A stretch of DNA of 64,000 nt from Candidatus Planktophila sp. (GTDB lineage Bacteria > Actinomycetota > Actinomycetes > Nanopelagicales > Nanopelagicaceae). Where the stretch lies: positions 406,029-470,028 of the forward strand of contig BGOJ01000001.1 of NCBI GenBank assembly GCA_003569185.1. Reading direction: 5' to 3'. Position numbers and translations under genes: made by a program. A model generated the notes under the pieces. The model was not told the DNA's origin. It searched no databases and saw only the letters and a list, made by a program, of their open reading frames with translations. Shown here piece by piece: positions 45,245-54,998 of this stretch (positions are counted from its first letter, which is position 1; every line of letters begins with the position of its first letter).

Positions 45245-45508
45245 CCGTTTTCTTTTAGGCGTAAATATTGCATCTTTCTTAATAGTTTCGCGCCCAGCAT
45301 TTGCGGCTATAACTGCAATATAAGGAAGGGTTACCGCCCCAAAAAGTGCGATCCATCGGTAAGGACTAGGAAGTAAGACTGTCAAAATAAAGCACGCAGT
45401 TCTAATCATCATTGATATGAAGTATCTACGTTGACGGGCAGATTGATCTAGAGTCAATCCTGATTGAGCAGTAGTGATTGATTGCGTAACTACTTTGGGT
45501 TTCTTCAT
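45236..45508 (-). CDS. DUF3099-like small membrane protein
   Basis: 90 aa, two TM segments, QSARQRRYFISMMIRTACFIL...PSPYRWIALFGAVTLPYIAVIAANAGRE; resembles the actinobacterial DUF3099 family. Confidence 0.75.
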   Translation of the reverse strand: MKKPKVVTQSITTAQSGLTLDQSARQRRYFISMMIRTACFILTVLLPSPYRWIALFGAVTLPYIAVIAANAGRETIKKDAIFTPKRKRLN

Positions 45509-45550
45509 GTATGGATATTAGGTCCTTGGTAGCAAATTAGCGAGTAAAAA

Positions 45551-45585
45551 AATGAGGTGACTCAATTGATGTGAGCCACCTCATT
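45551..45585 (-). terminator. intrinsic terminator downstream of the NCS2 permease
   Basis: aatgaggtg/cacctcatt 9-bp stem with inner ctca/tgag; on the minus strand followed by tttttttactcg. Confidence 0.85.
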
Positions 45586-45598
45586 ACTTTAGCGTTAT

Positions 45599-46855
45599 TT
45601 AGTTTGCAGTACCGCGAGCTTTGGCAATTCGGCTGAGAATTTGATAACCAAATACAGCCATTACTGTGGCGTTGATGATGCCACTGAATGTGTAATCACC
45701 ACGAGTCCAAGCCATGTCGGAAATGCCGATGATTAATGAGGAGGCAGCAATATAAAGATTAACTGGGTTGGCAAAATTAACGCGTCCATCAATCCAAATC
45801 CTTGCTCCTAGAACACCGATCATTCCAAATAGCGCAACTGTTACGCCACCTTTAACGCCAGCTGGAGTAGCGGAAAGTACTGCACCAAACTTTGGAGATA
45901 GAGCAAGCAATATTGCGCCCACACCTGCAAAAATGTAAGCAAGAGTTGAATAAACGCGACTGGCTGCCATTACGCCAATATTTTCTGCGTAAGTAGTAGT
46001 ACCAGAACCGCCACCAAGTCCTGCCAGAGTAGTTGCAGCACCATCAGCGATCAATGCATTACCAATCTGATCATCTAGATTTTTACCAGTCATCGCCGCT
46101 ACTGCCTTGACATGTCCAACATTTTCAGCAATAAGCACTAATACAACTGGTAGGAATAGCAACATTGCGCTGCTATCAAAAGTTGGTGAGGTGAATGAAG
46201 GCATCGCTACCCATTTTGCAGCTTCTACACCAGCGAAATCAACATCTCCCATAAGTGCAGCCACTACGTAACCAATAACCAATCCAGCGAAGATTGAGAT
46301 TCTTCCTAAAAATCCGCGGAAGAAAGCTGAGATGACTCCGATAGATAGCAAAGTGATTAAACCAAGACGCTGTCCTTGCATGAAATCATTTTTTGCTGCG
46401 CCAGCTAGATTTAATCCGATCACCATAACGATAGTTCCGGTTACAACCGGAGGAAGCAACATATCAATCCACGCTGTTCCTGCAGCCTTTGCAATAAATC
46501 CAACTATTGCAAGCAGTACACCAGCAGCAACAATTCCGCCTAAAGCAGCAGGTATGCCACCTGAAGTTTTTGCTGCAGCTACTGGAGCCAGGAAGGCAAA
46601 AGATGAACCCAAATAACTAGGAAGTTTGTTTTGGGTAATAACAATGAAAAGCAAGGTACCAATACCAGAAAAGAACAGAGTGGTAGTTGGTGAGAAGCCA
46701 GTGATAATCGGTACTAAGAATGTTGCACCGAACATCGCAGCTATATGTTGGATTCCCATACCAAATGTACGAGGCCAAGATAATCTTTCATCGATTGAAA
46801 CAACCTCTCCAGGTTGAATCTGCTTACCATTTCCGTGAAGTTTCCAACTAAGCAT
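45599..46855 (-). CDS. uracil/xanthine permease (NCS2 family)
   Basis: Multi-TM protein with GMGIQHIAAMFGATFLVPIITGFSP, GGGSGTTTYAENIGVMAASRVYS, VALFGMIGVLGARI. Confidence 0.93.
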   Translation of the reverse strand: MLSWKLHGNGKQIQPGEVVSIDERLSWPRTFGMGIQHIAAMFGATFLVPIITGFSPTTTLFFSGIGTLLFIVITQNKLPSYLGSSFAFLAPVAAAKTSGGIPAALGGIVAAGVLLAIVGFIAKAAGTAWIDMLLPPVVTGTIVMVIGLNLAGAAKNDFMQGQRLGLITLLSIGVISAFFRGFLGRISIFAGLVIGYVVAALMGDVDFAGVEAAKWVAMPSFTSPTFDSSAMLLFLPVVLVLIAENVGHVKAVAAMTGKNLDDQIGNALIADGAATTLAGLGGGSGTTTYAENIGVMAASRVYSTLAYIFAGVGAILLALSPKFGAVLSATPAGVKGGVTVALFGMIGVLGARIWIDGRVNFANPVNLYIAASSLIIGISDMAWTRGDYTFSGIINATVMAVFGYQILSRIAKARGTAN

Positions 46856-47180
46856 TAACGCTCCTTAATTGATTTACCACCTTCAGTTTTGAGGATGGTT
46901 ACGTTCCGGCCCAAAGGGGGTAGGCGCTAAATAAAAATAATAGAACTGCTCGAGATAAATACCGGTAGGTATTGCATGATTTTGCTTGGTTTTTATACGG
47001 GTTTTCGAGTCCATACGCTCAATTTCCCCACCTGCTCATCCTTAGGTAAGATTTGCCCATCAAGTGGATGCATACGCTCCCACCTACTTCGCTTCGGCGA
47101 ACTGGTTGCTTCTTTAGAAGCGCGGCTGTTGTTCGCTTGTGTAATGCCTTATCAATCTAGCGAAACAGCAAGGAGAAGTT

Positions 47181-47741
47181 ATCAGCACAGAACCACGTAT
47201 CAATGATCGAATTCGCGTTCCTGAAGTTCGGTTGATTGGCTATGACGGTGAACAATTAGGCGTAACTGCAATAGACAAAGCGCTTAAACTTTCTGAAGAG
47301 ATCGGTTTAGATCTCGTAGAAATTTCACCAGATGCAAATCCACCGGTCTGCAAAATTATGGATTTCGGAAAGTATAAATACGAAATTGCGCAGAAAGCTC
47401 GGGAAGCAAGACAAAATCAGACACACATAGTTGTGAAAGAAATGCGTCTTCGACCAAATATCGAGCCTCATGATTACGAGACAAAACGAAATCATATTGA
47501 GCGATTTTTGTTAGGTGGGGATAAAGTGAAGGTAACTATCCAGTTTCGTGGTCGAGAGCAATCTCGTCCAGAGATGGGATACCGGTTATTACAAAAGCTT
47601 GCTGAAGAGTTAGCCGAAGTATCGCTTGTCGAGTTTGCGCCAAAGCAAGAAGGTCGCAATATGACAATGGTCCTTGGTCCAGCTAAGAAGCCAGGTTCTG
47701 CAAAGAAAGCAGCACCGAAGGCACCAGCAGTACAAAAATAG
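47181..47741 (+). CDS. infC: translation initiation factor IF-3, probable AUC start
   Basis: [27 protein letters not shown]... is the conserved N-terminus; SD aaggag (47170-47175) sits 5 nt before atc at 47181; TTG at 47232 is internal. Confidence 0.92.
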   Translation: MSTEPRINDRIRVPEVRLIGYDGEQLGVTAIDKALKLSEEIGLDLVEISPDANPPVCKIMDFGKYKYEIAQKAREARQNQTHIVVKEMRLRPNIEPHDYETKRNHIERFLLGGDKVKVTIQFRGREQSRPEMGYRLLQKLAEELAEVSLVEFAPKQEGRNMTMVLGPAKKPGSAKKAAPKAPAVQK

Positions 47742-47772
47742 TTTTATTAGCAATTCAACAGGAGGTAAGTAA

Positions 47773-47970
47773 ATGCCAAAGATGAAGACACATAGTGGGG
47801 CGAAGAAACGTTTTCGTGTCACTGGTTCCGGAAAGATCATGCACGAGCGTGCTGGCAAGCGCCACCTGCTTGAACGCAAATCATCAAGATTAACTCGTCG
47901 CCTAACTGGCGATGTGACCGCTAAAGCGCCTAATGCATTTGCAGCAAAGCGCATGCTCGGTTTGAAGTAA
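47773..47970 (+). CDS. rpmI: 50S ribosomal protein L35
   Basis: [31 protein letters not shown]. Confidence 0.97.
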   Translation: MPKMKTHSGAKKRFRVTGSGKIMHERAGKRHLLERKSSRLTRRLTGDVTAKAPNAFAAKRMLGLK

Positions 47971-47981
47971 GGGAGAGATAA

Positions 47982-48344
47982 ATGGCTAGAGTAAAACGTG
48001 GTGTGCATGCGGCGAAAAAGCGCCGTACAACTTTAGAGCGTGCTGCTGGTTATCGTGGGCAACGTTCACGTCTTTTTTCTAAGGCAAAAGAGCAGGTAAC
48101 TCACTCTCTTGTTTATGCATTTAATGATCGTAAAGATAAAAAAGGTGACTTCCGTCGTCTTTGGATTCAGCGCATCAATGCAGCAGCCCGAGCGAACGGT
48201 ATGACTTACAACCGTTTAATCCAAGGTTTAAAGACAGCCGGTATTGAAGTTGATCGCCGTGTCTTATCTGAACTTGCAACAAATGATCCTGCAGCTTTCT
48301 CTAAATTAGTAGAGATTGCTCGCAAGAATGTTGTAACTGCTTAA
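47982..48344 (+). CDS. rplT: 50S ribosomal protein L20
   Basis: [38 protein letters not shown]. Confidence 0.97.
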   Translation: MARVKRGVHAAKKRRTTLERAAGYRGQRSRLFSKAKEQVTHSLVYAFNDRKDKKGDFRRLWIQRINAAARANGMTYNRLIQGLKTAGIEVDRRVLSELATNDPAAFSKLVEIARKNVVTA

Positions 48345-48369
48345 TTAATCTCTAATTAATTAAATAGAG

Positions 48370-49185
48370 ATGGAAAATATTACGAGCCTTAATTCGCCTC
48401 ATATAGAGCGAGTTAAGGCTCTTATTGGTTCCAGGGGTAAGAAAAATCGTGAGCTAGAAAATGCTTTCATCGCCGAAGGTATTCAAGCAGTTCGGGAAGC
48501 GCTAAATCCGGAATTAGTAGAGGGTCTGGCGGTAAAAAGAGTTTATGTAACTGAATCTGGAATGAGCAAATTGGCAGCATCTTTAGATGCTGCAGTTCTA
48601 GACAAACATGAAGTGATAATGGTTTCTGATCAGGTTATGAATGCAATGGCCGATTCTGAATCCCCACAAGGAATAATCGCTTTATGTTCAACCAAGACTT
48701 TAAAGCTGCAAGATTTGTGGCAGTCAAAGCCTAAGAAGATTGCTTTCTTCTGGCAGATTCAAGATCCAGGTAATGCCGGAACTGTGATTAGAAGCGCCGA
48801 TGCAGCTGGATTTGATGCCGTAGTTTTTTCAAATGAAAGCGTAGATGTATTCAATCCGAAAACTGTTAGAGCAACTGTTGGTTCACTCTGGCATATTCCA
48901 GTAGTCAGCGATGTAGATATGAATGAATTTATCTCCGGCGCAATTGAAAATAATGTCTCACTTTTTGCGTTAACTGGTGATGGCAAAGAATCTTTTGATT
49001 CAACATTTGTTGCTAAAACTTCAACAACACCATCAGCTTGGATATTTGGTAATGAAGCCCGTGGCCTGCCAGATCTGCCTGGTGAGATAGCGACCGTGGC
49101 TATTCCGATGAAAGGCTTTGCTGAGTCTTTAAATGTGGCTAGCGCAGCGGCAATTGTCCTGCATTCTGTAGGTCTGTCCTTATAG
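48370..49185 (+). CDS. SpoU/TrmH-family RNA 2'-O-methyltransferase
   Basis: FWQIQDPGNAGTVIRSADAAGFDAVVF, WIFGNEARGLPD, IPMKGFAESLNVASAAAIVLH. Confidence 0.94.
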   Translation: MENITSLNSPHIERVKALIGSRGKKNRELENAFIAEGIQAVREALNPELVEGLAVKRVYVTESGMSKLAASLDAAVLDKHEVIMVSDQVMNAMADSESPQGIIALCSTKTLKLQDLWQSKPKKIAFFWQIQDPGNAGTVIRSADAAGFDAVVFSNESVDVFNPKTVRATVGSLWHIPVVSDVDMNEFISGAIENNVSLFALTGDGKESFDSTFVAKTSTTPSAWIFGNEARGLPDLPGEIATVAIPMKGFAESLNVASAAAIVLHSVGLSL

Positions 49186-49197
49186 ACTAGGCAGATT

Positions 49198-50214
49198 ATG
49201 TCGTTGGATCAGAATAAAATCGCCGAAGATCTGGCACAGGCGCTTCGAGCCATTGAATCAGCCTCTGATTTAGATGCATTAAAACAAGTAAAAATTGATT
49301 ACGTTGGCGATAAATCTGCGTTAGCTAAAGCTAACCAAGCTTTAGCAACTGTTGATCAATCCCTTCGAGCACAATTCGGTAAATTAGTCGGAGCAGCTCG
49401 TGCTGATGTTAATCAAGCCTTTGAACTAAGAAGTTCCCAATTAACTGCGCTTCGAGATACGCAAATGTTACTTACCGAAAAAGTTGATGTAACTCTTCCA
49501 GGTAGGAGAACTCTCAAAGGTGGGTTGCATCCATTAACGATATTAACCAACGAGATTAATGATCTTTTCATTGGTCTAGGTTACAAAGTTGCCGAGGGCC
49601 CAGAACTTGAAGCTGAATGGCTGAACTTTGACGCGCTTAATATCCCAGCCGATCATCCAGCTAGAACAATGCAGGATACTTTTTTCGTTGAACCACTTGA
49701 AGCCAAACTGGTTTTACGAACCCATACATCACCAGTTCAGATCAGAACCATGCTCAATGAAAAACCACCGATTTATGTAATTTGTCCAGGTAAGACATAT
49801 CGAGCGGATGAATTAGATGCCACCCACACTCCAGTTTTTCATCAAGTCGAAGGTTTAGTTATTGATGAGAATATAACTATGGGTGATTTAAAAGGAACTT
49901 TAGATTTCTTTGCTAAATCCATATTTGGTGATGCAGTAAAAACAAGATTACGTCCAAGCTTTTTCCCCTTCACCGAACCATCTGCTGAGGTGGATGTATT
50001 TTTCAATGGTCGCTGGATCGAATGGGGCGGCTGCGGAATGGTTAATCATAAAGTTTTGGATGCATGCGGAGTAGATACCAAAAAATACTCGGGGTTTGCG
50101 TTTGGCATGGGGTTAGAAAGAACCTTGATGGTTAAGCACGGCATTACAGATATGCATGACATCGTTGAGGGTGATGTTCGTTTTTCACAAAGTTTTGGTG
50201 TGGGTAAAAAATGA
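49198..50214 (+). CDS. pheS: phenylalanyl-tRNA synthetase alpha subunit
   Basis: HPLTILTNEINDLFIGLGYKVAEGPELEAEWLNFDALNIPADHPAR; GFAFGMGLERTLMVKHGI. Confidence 0.97.
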   Translation: MSLDQNKIAEDLAQALRAIESASDLDALKQVKIDYVGDKSALAKANQALATVDQSLRAQFGKLVGAARADVNQAFELRSSQLTALRDTQMLLTEKVDVTLPGRRTLKGGLHPLTILTNEINDLFIGLGYKVAEGPELEAEWLNFDALNIPADHPARTMQDTFFVEPLEAKLVLRTHTSPVQIRTMLNEKPPIYVICPGKTYRADELDATHTPVFHQVEGLVIDENITMGDLKGTLDFFAKSIFGDAVKTRLRPSFFPFTEPSAEVDVFFNGRWIEWGGCGMVNHKVLDACGVDTKKYSGFAFGMGLERTLMVKHGITDMHDIVEGDVRFSQSFGVGKK

Positions 50215-52676
50215 AGATTCCATTAAGTTGGTTGCAAGAGTTTGTAGCCATTCCCGCAAAGATTAATGCAGTGCAGATCTCACAAGCTTTTATAAAGGTA
50301 GGTTTTGAAGTTGAAGGAATTGAAGAGCAAGGCGCAGATTTAAAGGGACCGATAGTTGTTGGAAAGGTTCTTTCAATCGAAGAATTATCTGGACATAAGA
50401 AACCAATCAGATTTGTCTGCCTTGATGTTGGCAAAAAGAAGACACGTTATGTTATTTGCGGAGCACGCAATTTTAAGGTAAATGATCTAGTGGTAGTTGC
50501 ACTCCCAGGAGCGGTACTGCCAGGAGATTTCAAAATTTCAGCGAGAGAAACCTATGGCAAAGTCAGCGACGGCATGATTTGTTCAGCAAAAGAAATTGGC
50601 ATAAGTGATGAGCATGCGGGAATCATTGTTTTGCAAGAGGGCAAGGTTGGCCAAGATGCCAAGGCTCTTTTAGATGTGAGTGATGTAATTTTTGATATCG
50701 CAGTAAACCCTGATCGAGGTTATGCAATGTCAGTTAGGGGATTAGCAAGAGAATTAGCTGGCTCACTCCAGGTGAAATATGTGGATCCTGCTGATCCCAA
50801 AGTCGCTAAGAAGTTTGGGAAGAATAAGAATCCAAAAGCAGTAAGTGTGAAGATAGAAGACAAAACTGGTGCTGATCAAATCTACATCAGAACATTAGAT
50901 CATGTAAATGTGAAGAAAAATACTCCACTTTGGATGCAAAGAAGAATTGAAAAGTGCGGAATGAGATCTATTTCGCTAGCTGTTGATATTACAAATTATG
51001 TGATGCTAGAACTTGGCCAACCGTTACACGCCTTCGATGCGCAATACATCATGGGTGGATTGCGGGTAGTCAGGGCTGGAAAATTCACTAAGTTAACAAC
51101 CCTAGATAAAATTGATCGTAAATTAGATCCTGATAATTTATTAATTGCTGATTCAAAAACTCCACTAGCTCTGGCAGGAACTATGGGCGGATTAGCCTCT
51201 GAGGTAACTAATGAAACCACTAAAATAGCTTTAGAAGCAGCGCATTTTGATCCTCTTAGCATCGCTCGGAATTCAAGATCACACAATTTATCTAGTGAAG
51301 CCTCTCGCAGGATTGAACGCAATACTGATCCAGCTTTAGCGGAAATCGCATCTGCCAGGGCAACTCAATTGCTGATTGATTTAGCTGATGCTAAATATGT
51401 GGGTACATCTCAAGCAGGTTTGCCAATTAAGAATCGTAAGGTGAAGATCTCTCAGTCAAAAATCTCTAAATACCTAGGTTTTCCATATACAACTAAGCAG
51501 GTGAAAAATGCTTTGGTTTTAATTGGTTGTAAAGTTACTGGCAGCACAGATTTATTAACTGTTGAGATTCCTACCTGGCGTCCAGATTTAATTAATTTCG
51601 CTGATTTTGCTGAAGAGATAGCACGTTTAAATGGTTATGACTTAATACCGGCAACACTTCCAATTGGAAAAGATGGAGCCAGATTAAATGATATGCAGTA
51701 CCGAAAGCGTGCTGTAGCTACCGCACTTGCTAATCAAGGATTCACAGAGGTTATTAATTATCCATTTGTTAGCCAAGAGATGGTTAATCTTCTCGGCTTT
51801 ACCGGTGATAGAGCTAAATCATTCAAAATCGCCAATCCTATGTCAGAAGAATTCCCGCTATTACGAACACATCTTTTGCCTGGTTTGCTCACTACTGCTG
51901 TTCGCAATATTGGCAGGGGATCAAAGAATCTAGCAATTTTTGAGATTGGAAGTATTTTCAGAAACACTACAGCTCTGGGAAAAGCGGTAAATCCTGGGGT
52001 GACCAACCGTCCAAGTGAAAAAGTAATTAAAGATATTTATGAGGGTGTGCCAAAACAAATGTTGTTTGTTGGTGCGGTAGTGACTGGCGAGACAGTTTTA
52101 AGTGATTGGCAAGGTTTGGGCAACAAATTCACTTGGAGTGATGCAATTGCCAAGGCGCAAGAGATCATTGAATCAACAGGAAATGATTATGAAGTTATTA
52201 GTAGCGATCTAGCACCATGGCACCCTGGCAGGTGTGCTGAGTTGCGCGTTAATGGTAAACCAGTTGCGCATGCTGGTGAATTGCATCCTCGAGTGATAAC
52301 CGCTTTAAATTTGCCAGAGCGTAGTTGTGCCTTTGCAGTGATTTTAAGTGAATTGCCGGCAGCTGGTGTAAGTAAGGCTCCTGCGATTTGGAATTTTCCA
52401 CCGGTAGTTCAAGATGTGGCCCTTGTTGTTGACGCCAAAGTTAGCGCAGCTGATTTAACTACCGCACTTAAGGTTGGAGCAGGGGAATTATTAGAGTCAA
52501 TCGTATTATTTGATCGATATGATCAAATGGCAGATAGCAAAGTCTCACTAGCTTTCACTTTAACCTTCCGTGCAGCAGATCGCACCCTTACATCAGATGA
52601 GGTTGCTAGATATCGCGATCAAGCAATCGCTCAAGCAGCCAAATCAGTGGGTGCAGTTTTAAGAGGTAATGCATAA
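50211..52676 (+). CDS. pheT: phenylalanyl-tRNA synthetase beta subunit
   Basis: MKIPLSWLQEFV, tRNA-binding domain, C-terminal FDX-ACB domain; overlaps pheS. Confidence 0.97.
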   Translation: MKIPLSWLQEFVAIPAKINAVQISQAFIKVGFEVEGIEEQGADLKGPIVVGKVLSIEELSGHKKPIRFVCLDVGKKKTRYVICGARNFKVNDLVVVALPGAVLPGDFKISARETYGKVSDGMICSAKEIGISDEHAGIIVLQEGKVGQDAKALLDVSDVIFDIAVNPDRGYAMSVRGLARELAGSLQVKYVDPADPKVAKKFGKNKNPKAVSVKIEDKTGADQIYIRTLDHVNVKKNTPLWMQRRIEKCGMRSISLAVDITNYVMLELGQPLHAFDAQYIMGGLRVVRAGKFTKLTTLDKIDRKLDPDNLLIADSKTPLALAGTMGGLASEVTNETTKIALEAAHFDPLSIARNSRSHNLSSEASRRIERNTDPALAEIASARATQLLIDLADAKYVGTSQAGLPIKNRKVKISQSKISKYLGFPYTTKQVKNALVLIGCKVTGSTDLLTVEIPTWRPDLINFADFAEEIARLNGYDLIPATLPIGKDGARLNDMQYRKRAVATALANQGFTEVINYPFVSQEMVNLLGFTGDRAKSFKIANPMSEEFPLLRTHLLPGLLTTAVRNIGRGSKNLAIFEIGSIFRNTTALGKAVNPGVTNRPSEKVIKDIYEGVPKQMLFVGAVVTGETVLSDWQGLGNKFTWSDAIAKAQEIIESTGNDYEVISSDLAPWHPGRCAELRVNGKPVAHAGELHPRVITALNLPERSCAFAVILSELPAAGVSKAPAIWNFPPVVQDVALVVDAKVSAADLTTALKVGAGELLESIVLFDRYDQMADSKVSLAFTLTFRAADRTLTSDEVARYRDQAIAQAAKSVGAVLRGNA

Positions 52677-52700
52677 ATATTCAGATATTTGCATAAATAT
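52675..52700. promoter_or_regulatory. candidate operator (ARG-box-like): AAATAT-N4-ATATTT-N4-AAATAT
   Basis: Three alternating half-sites with 10-nt period directly upstream of argC; overlaps the pheT stop. Confidence 0.55.
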
Positions 52701-52718
52701 ACCAGTGCGCGCTACCCT
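52689..52718 (+). promoter_or_regulatory. candidate leaderless promoter of argC (TTGCAT-N18-TACCCT-N6-ATG)
   Basis: -10 TACCCT at 52713-52718, 6 nt before ATG 52725. Confidence 0.6.
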
Positions 52719-52724
52719 TAAGCT

Positions 52725-53738
52725 ATGAAAATCGGAGTTGTTGGGGCCAGCGGGTATGCAGGTGGGGAACTGCTGCGATTACTATCAAACCATCCAAATT
52801 TTGAAATTACTTTTATTACTGCATACTCCAATGCTGGAGAATCAATAAATGTCTTGCACCCACATTTGACTGAGTTTGAAGGACAGAATTTTTCAGCAGT
52901 TAATGTTGAGGATTTAAATAAATGCGATTTAGTTTTCACAGCTTTGCCTCATGGCGAGTCAGCAAAGCTGATTGAGCAATTAAATGAGAAGGTAAAGATT
53001 GTTGATTTAGGTGCTGATTATCGTTTAACTGATAAATCTCAATGGGATAAGTACTACGGGGGATCATACGCAGGTAGTTGGACCTATGGATTGCCAGAAT
53101 TAACCGATCATCAAATGATCGCCAAATCTAAATATGTTGCAAACCCAGGTTGTTATGCAACAGCTATTGCACTTTCAATTGCCCCAGTATTAGCCGAAAT
53201 TGATAGTGAAGATATTGTGGTGGTTGCTGCCTCTGGAACAACTGGGGCGGGCAGAACTGCAAAGGTAAATTTGATTGGCAGTGAGGTGATGAACAATCTG
53301 ACCTCATATAAGTTTGGTGGAGTTCATCAACATACACCAGAGATTGAACAAGTGCTCACTACGATCTCCAATAAATCAGTGAAGATCTCATTCACTCCGA
53401 TACTTGCACCGATGCCAAGAGGAATTTTAGCCACAGTTACTGCAAAGTTGAATAATTCATCCTCTGCAGCAAAACTTAGAACTACATTTTCTGATTTCTA
53501 TCGTGAGAGTAAATTTGTATCTTTATTGCCTGAAGGTCAGATGCCCATGACTAATTCAGTACTAGGCACAAATAATGTTTCTATGCAGATTGCCTTAGAT
53601 TCACATGTTAATCGCGTAGTAGTTTCAACAGCCATTGATAACCTCGGTAAGGGTGCAGCTGGTCAAGCTATTCAAAATGCGAATTTAATGTTTAATTTGG
53701 CAGAGGATGCTGGCTTGGAATTAGCAGGTGTTAGATGA
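52725..53738 (+). CDS. argC: N-acetyl-gamma-glutamyl-phosphate reductase
   Basis: KIGVVGASGYAGGELLRLLSNHP, YVANPGCYATA. Confidence 0.96.
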   Translation: MKIGVVGASGYAGGELLRLLSNHPNFEITFITAYSNAGESINVLHPHLTEFEGQNFSAVNVEDLNKCDLVFTALPHGESAKLIEQLNEKVKIVDLGADYRLTDKSQWDKYYGGSYAGSWTYGLPELTDHQMIAKSKYVANPGCYATAIALSIAPVLAEIDSEDIVVVAASGTTGAGRTAKVNLIGSEVMNNLTSYKFGGVHQHTPEIEQVLTTISNKSVKISFTPILAPMPRGILATVTAKLNNSSSAAKLRTTFSDFYRESKFVSLLPEGQMPMTNSVLGTNNVSMQIALDSHVNRVVVSTAIDNLGKGAAGQAIQNANLMFNLAEDAGLELAGVR

Positions 53739-54523
53739 TCGTTATTAAATACGGTGGCAATGCATTGCCAGATCAAAACACATCCGATCCAGTGCTAGAA
53801 GCAATCGCAGATGCTTTCTTAGATGGTGAGCAAATAGTTTTAGTTCATGGCGGGGGACCTCAAATTGATGCTGCCCTAACTGAAAAAGGTATTGGCAAAA
53901 ATAAAGTTGCCGGTTATCGTGTGACCGATGAAGAAGTTTTCAGTGTTGTGCAATCTGTGCTCAGCGGCCAAGTTTTAAGATCGATAGTCAATTACTTAAT
54001 TGGAAGTGAAGTAAATGCGGTCGGCTTATCTGCCTCAGATGGGGGATTAATCAGAGCTCGAAAATTCAAACCAATAGTTGACGGTAAATCAGTTGATATT
54101 GGTTATGTTGGAGAGGTTGATGAAATTAATCCGATGATTTTAGAAACCCTGATGACAGAAGGTTTCCTACCTGTCATCTCACCAGTGGCAACAGATAACG
54201 ATGGTGTTGGCTTTAACATCAATGCTGATTTAGTAGCTGCCGCGGTTGGTGGGGCGTTGAGAGCTGATTCAGTTCTCTTTCTAACAGATGTTGATGGTAT
54301 CTACCGTGCCTGGCCGGATAAATCTTCATTGATCTCTGAAATATCAGTTGATGAGTTAAAACAAATTGCTCCTAGTTTTGCAGATGGAATGATTCCAAAG
54401 GTTAGGGCTGCGATTAGCGCAATTGATTCAGGTGCGTTTTCAGTTCGGATTGCAAATGGAACTGATCTAGCATCGGTTTTAGATGCCCTTGATAATCACG
54501 GTGGAACGCTGGTGAGCGCGTAA
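53735..54523 (+). CDS. argB: acetylglutamate kinase, short form
   Basis: IVIKYGGNALP, LVHGGGPQIDAAL, GYRVTDEEVFSVVQSVLSGQV; no N-terminal extension. Confidence 0.93.
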   Translation: MIVIKYGGNALPDQNTSDPVLEAIADAFLDGEQIVLVHGGGPQIDAALTEKGIGKNKVAGYRVTDEEVFSVVQSVLSGQVLRSIVNYLIGSEVNAVGLSASDGGLIRARKFKPIVDGKSVDIGYVGEVDEINPMILETLMTEGFLPVISPVATDNDGVGFNINADLVAAAVGGALRADSVLFLTDVDGIYRAWPDKSSLISEISVDELKQIAPSFADGMIPKVRAAISAIDSGAFSVRIANGTDLASVLDALDNHGGTLVSA

Positions 54524-54998
54524 TGGCTAAGTTAAATATGCAAAGTGCAACTGCCAGACGATCTCTGGTAATTAAATTAGTTGATGATGCATTGATTCAT
54601 TCTCAAAATGATCTGGTGAGAGAGTTAGGAAAGCTTGGATATGTAGTCACTCAAGCAACCGCAAGTAGAGATTTAGAGGAATTAGGCGCCGTTAGAGGAA
54701 AGACAACTCTGGGATCTTTCGTTATCAATTTGTTTCTGCACCACAAAGTTCAAAAAGCAGAGGTGTTTCGGAATTAATTGCATCGGTGGAGGCAAGCGGT
54801 AATTTAGCAGTAGTAAAGACTCCGCCAGGAGCAGCCCAACTTTTAGCTGGTAATTTAGATCGCGCCATGAAAAGCGGCAAACTAAATTCAGCAATCGGTA
54901 CCATTGCTGGTGATGACACTGTTTTGGTGGTGGCTAAATCTTCCTCCGGTGGCCCCTCCCTTGCTAAGGAAATTACTAAATTTTTTGGAGGTAAGTAA
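54523..54998 (+). CDS. argR: arginine repressor ArgR (apparent single-base frameshift near 54723)
   Basis: N-terminal DNA-binding domain (LVRELGKLGYVVTQATASRDLEELGAVR); adding one T at gtTatcaa restores SFVYQFVSAPQSSKSRGVSELIASVEASGNLAVVKTPPGAAQLLA. Confidence 0.93.

Noticed and set aside
46976-47206. 76-aa ORF upstream of infC (MILLGFYTGF...)
   Set aside because: Overlaps the hairpin leader and real infC N-terminus in another frame; no recognisable motif.
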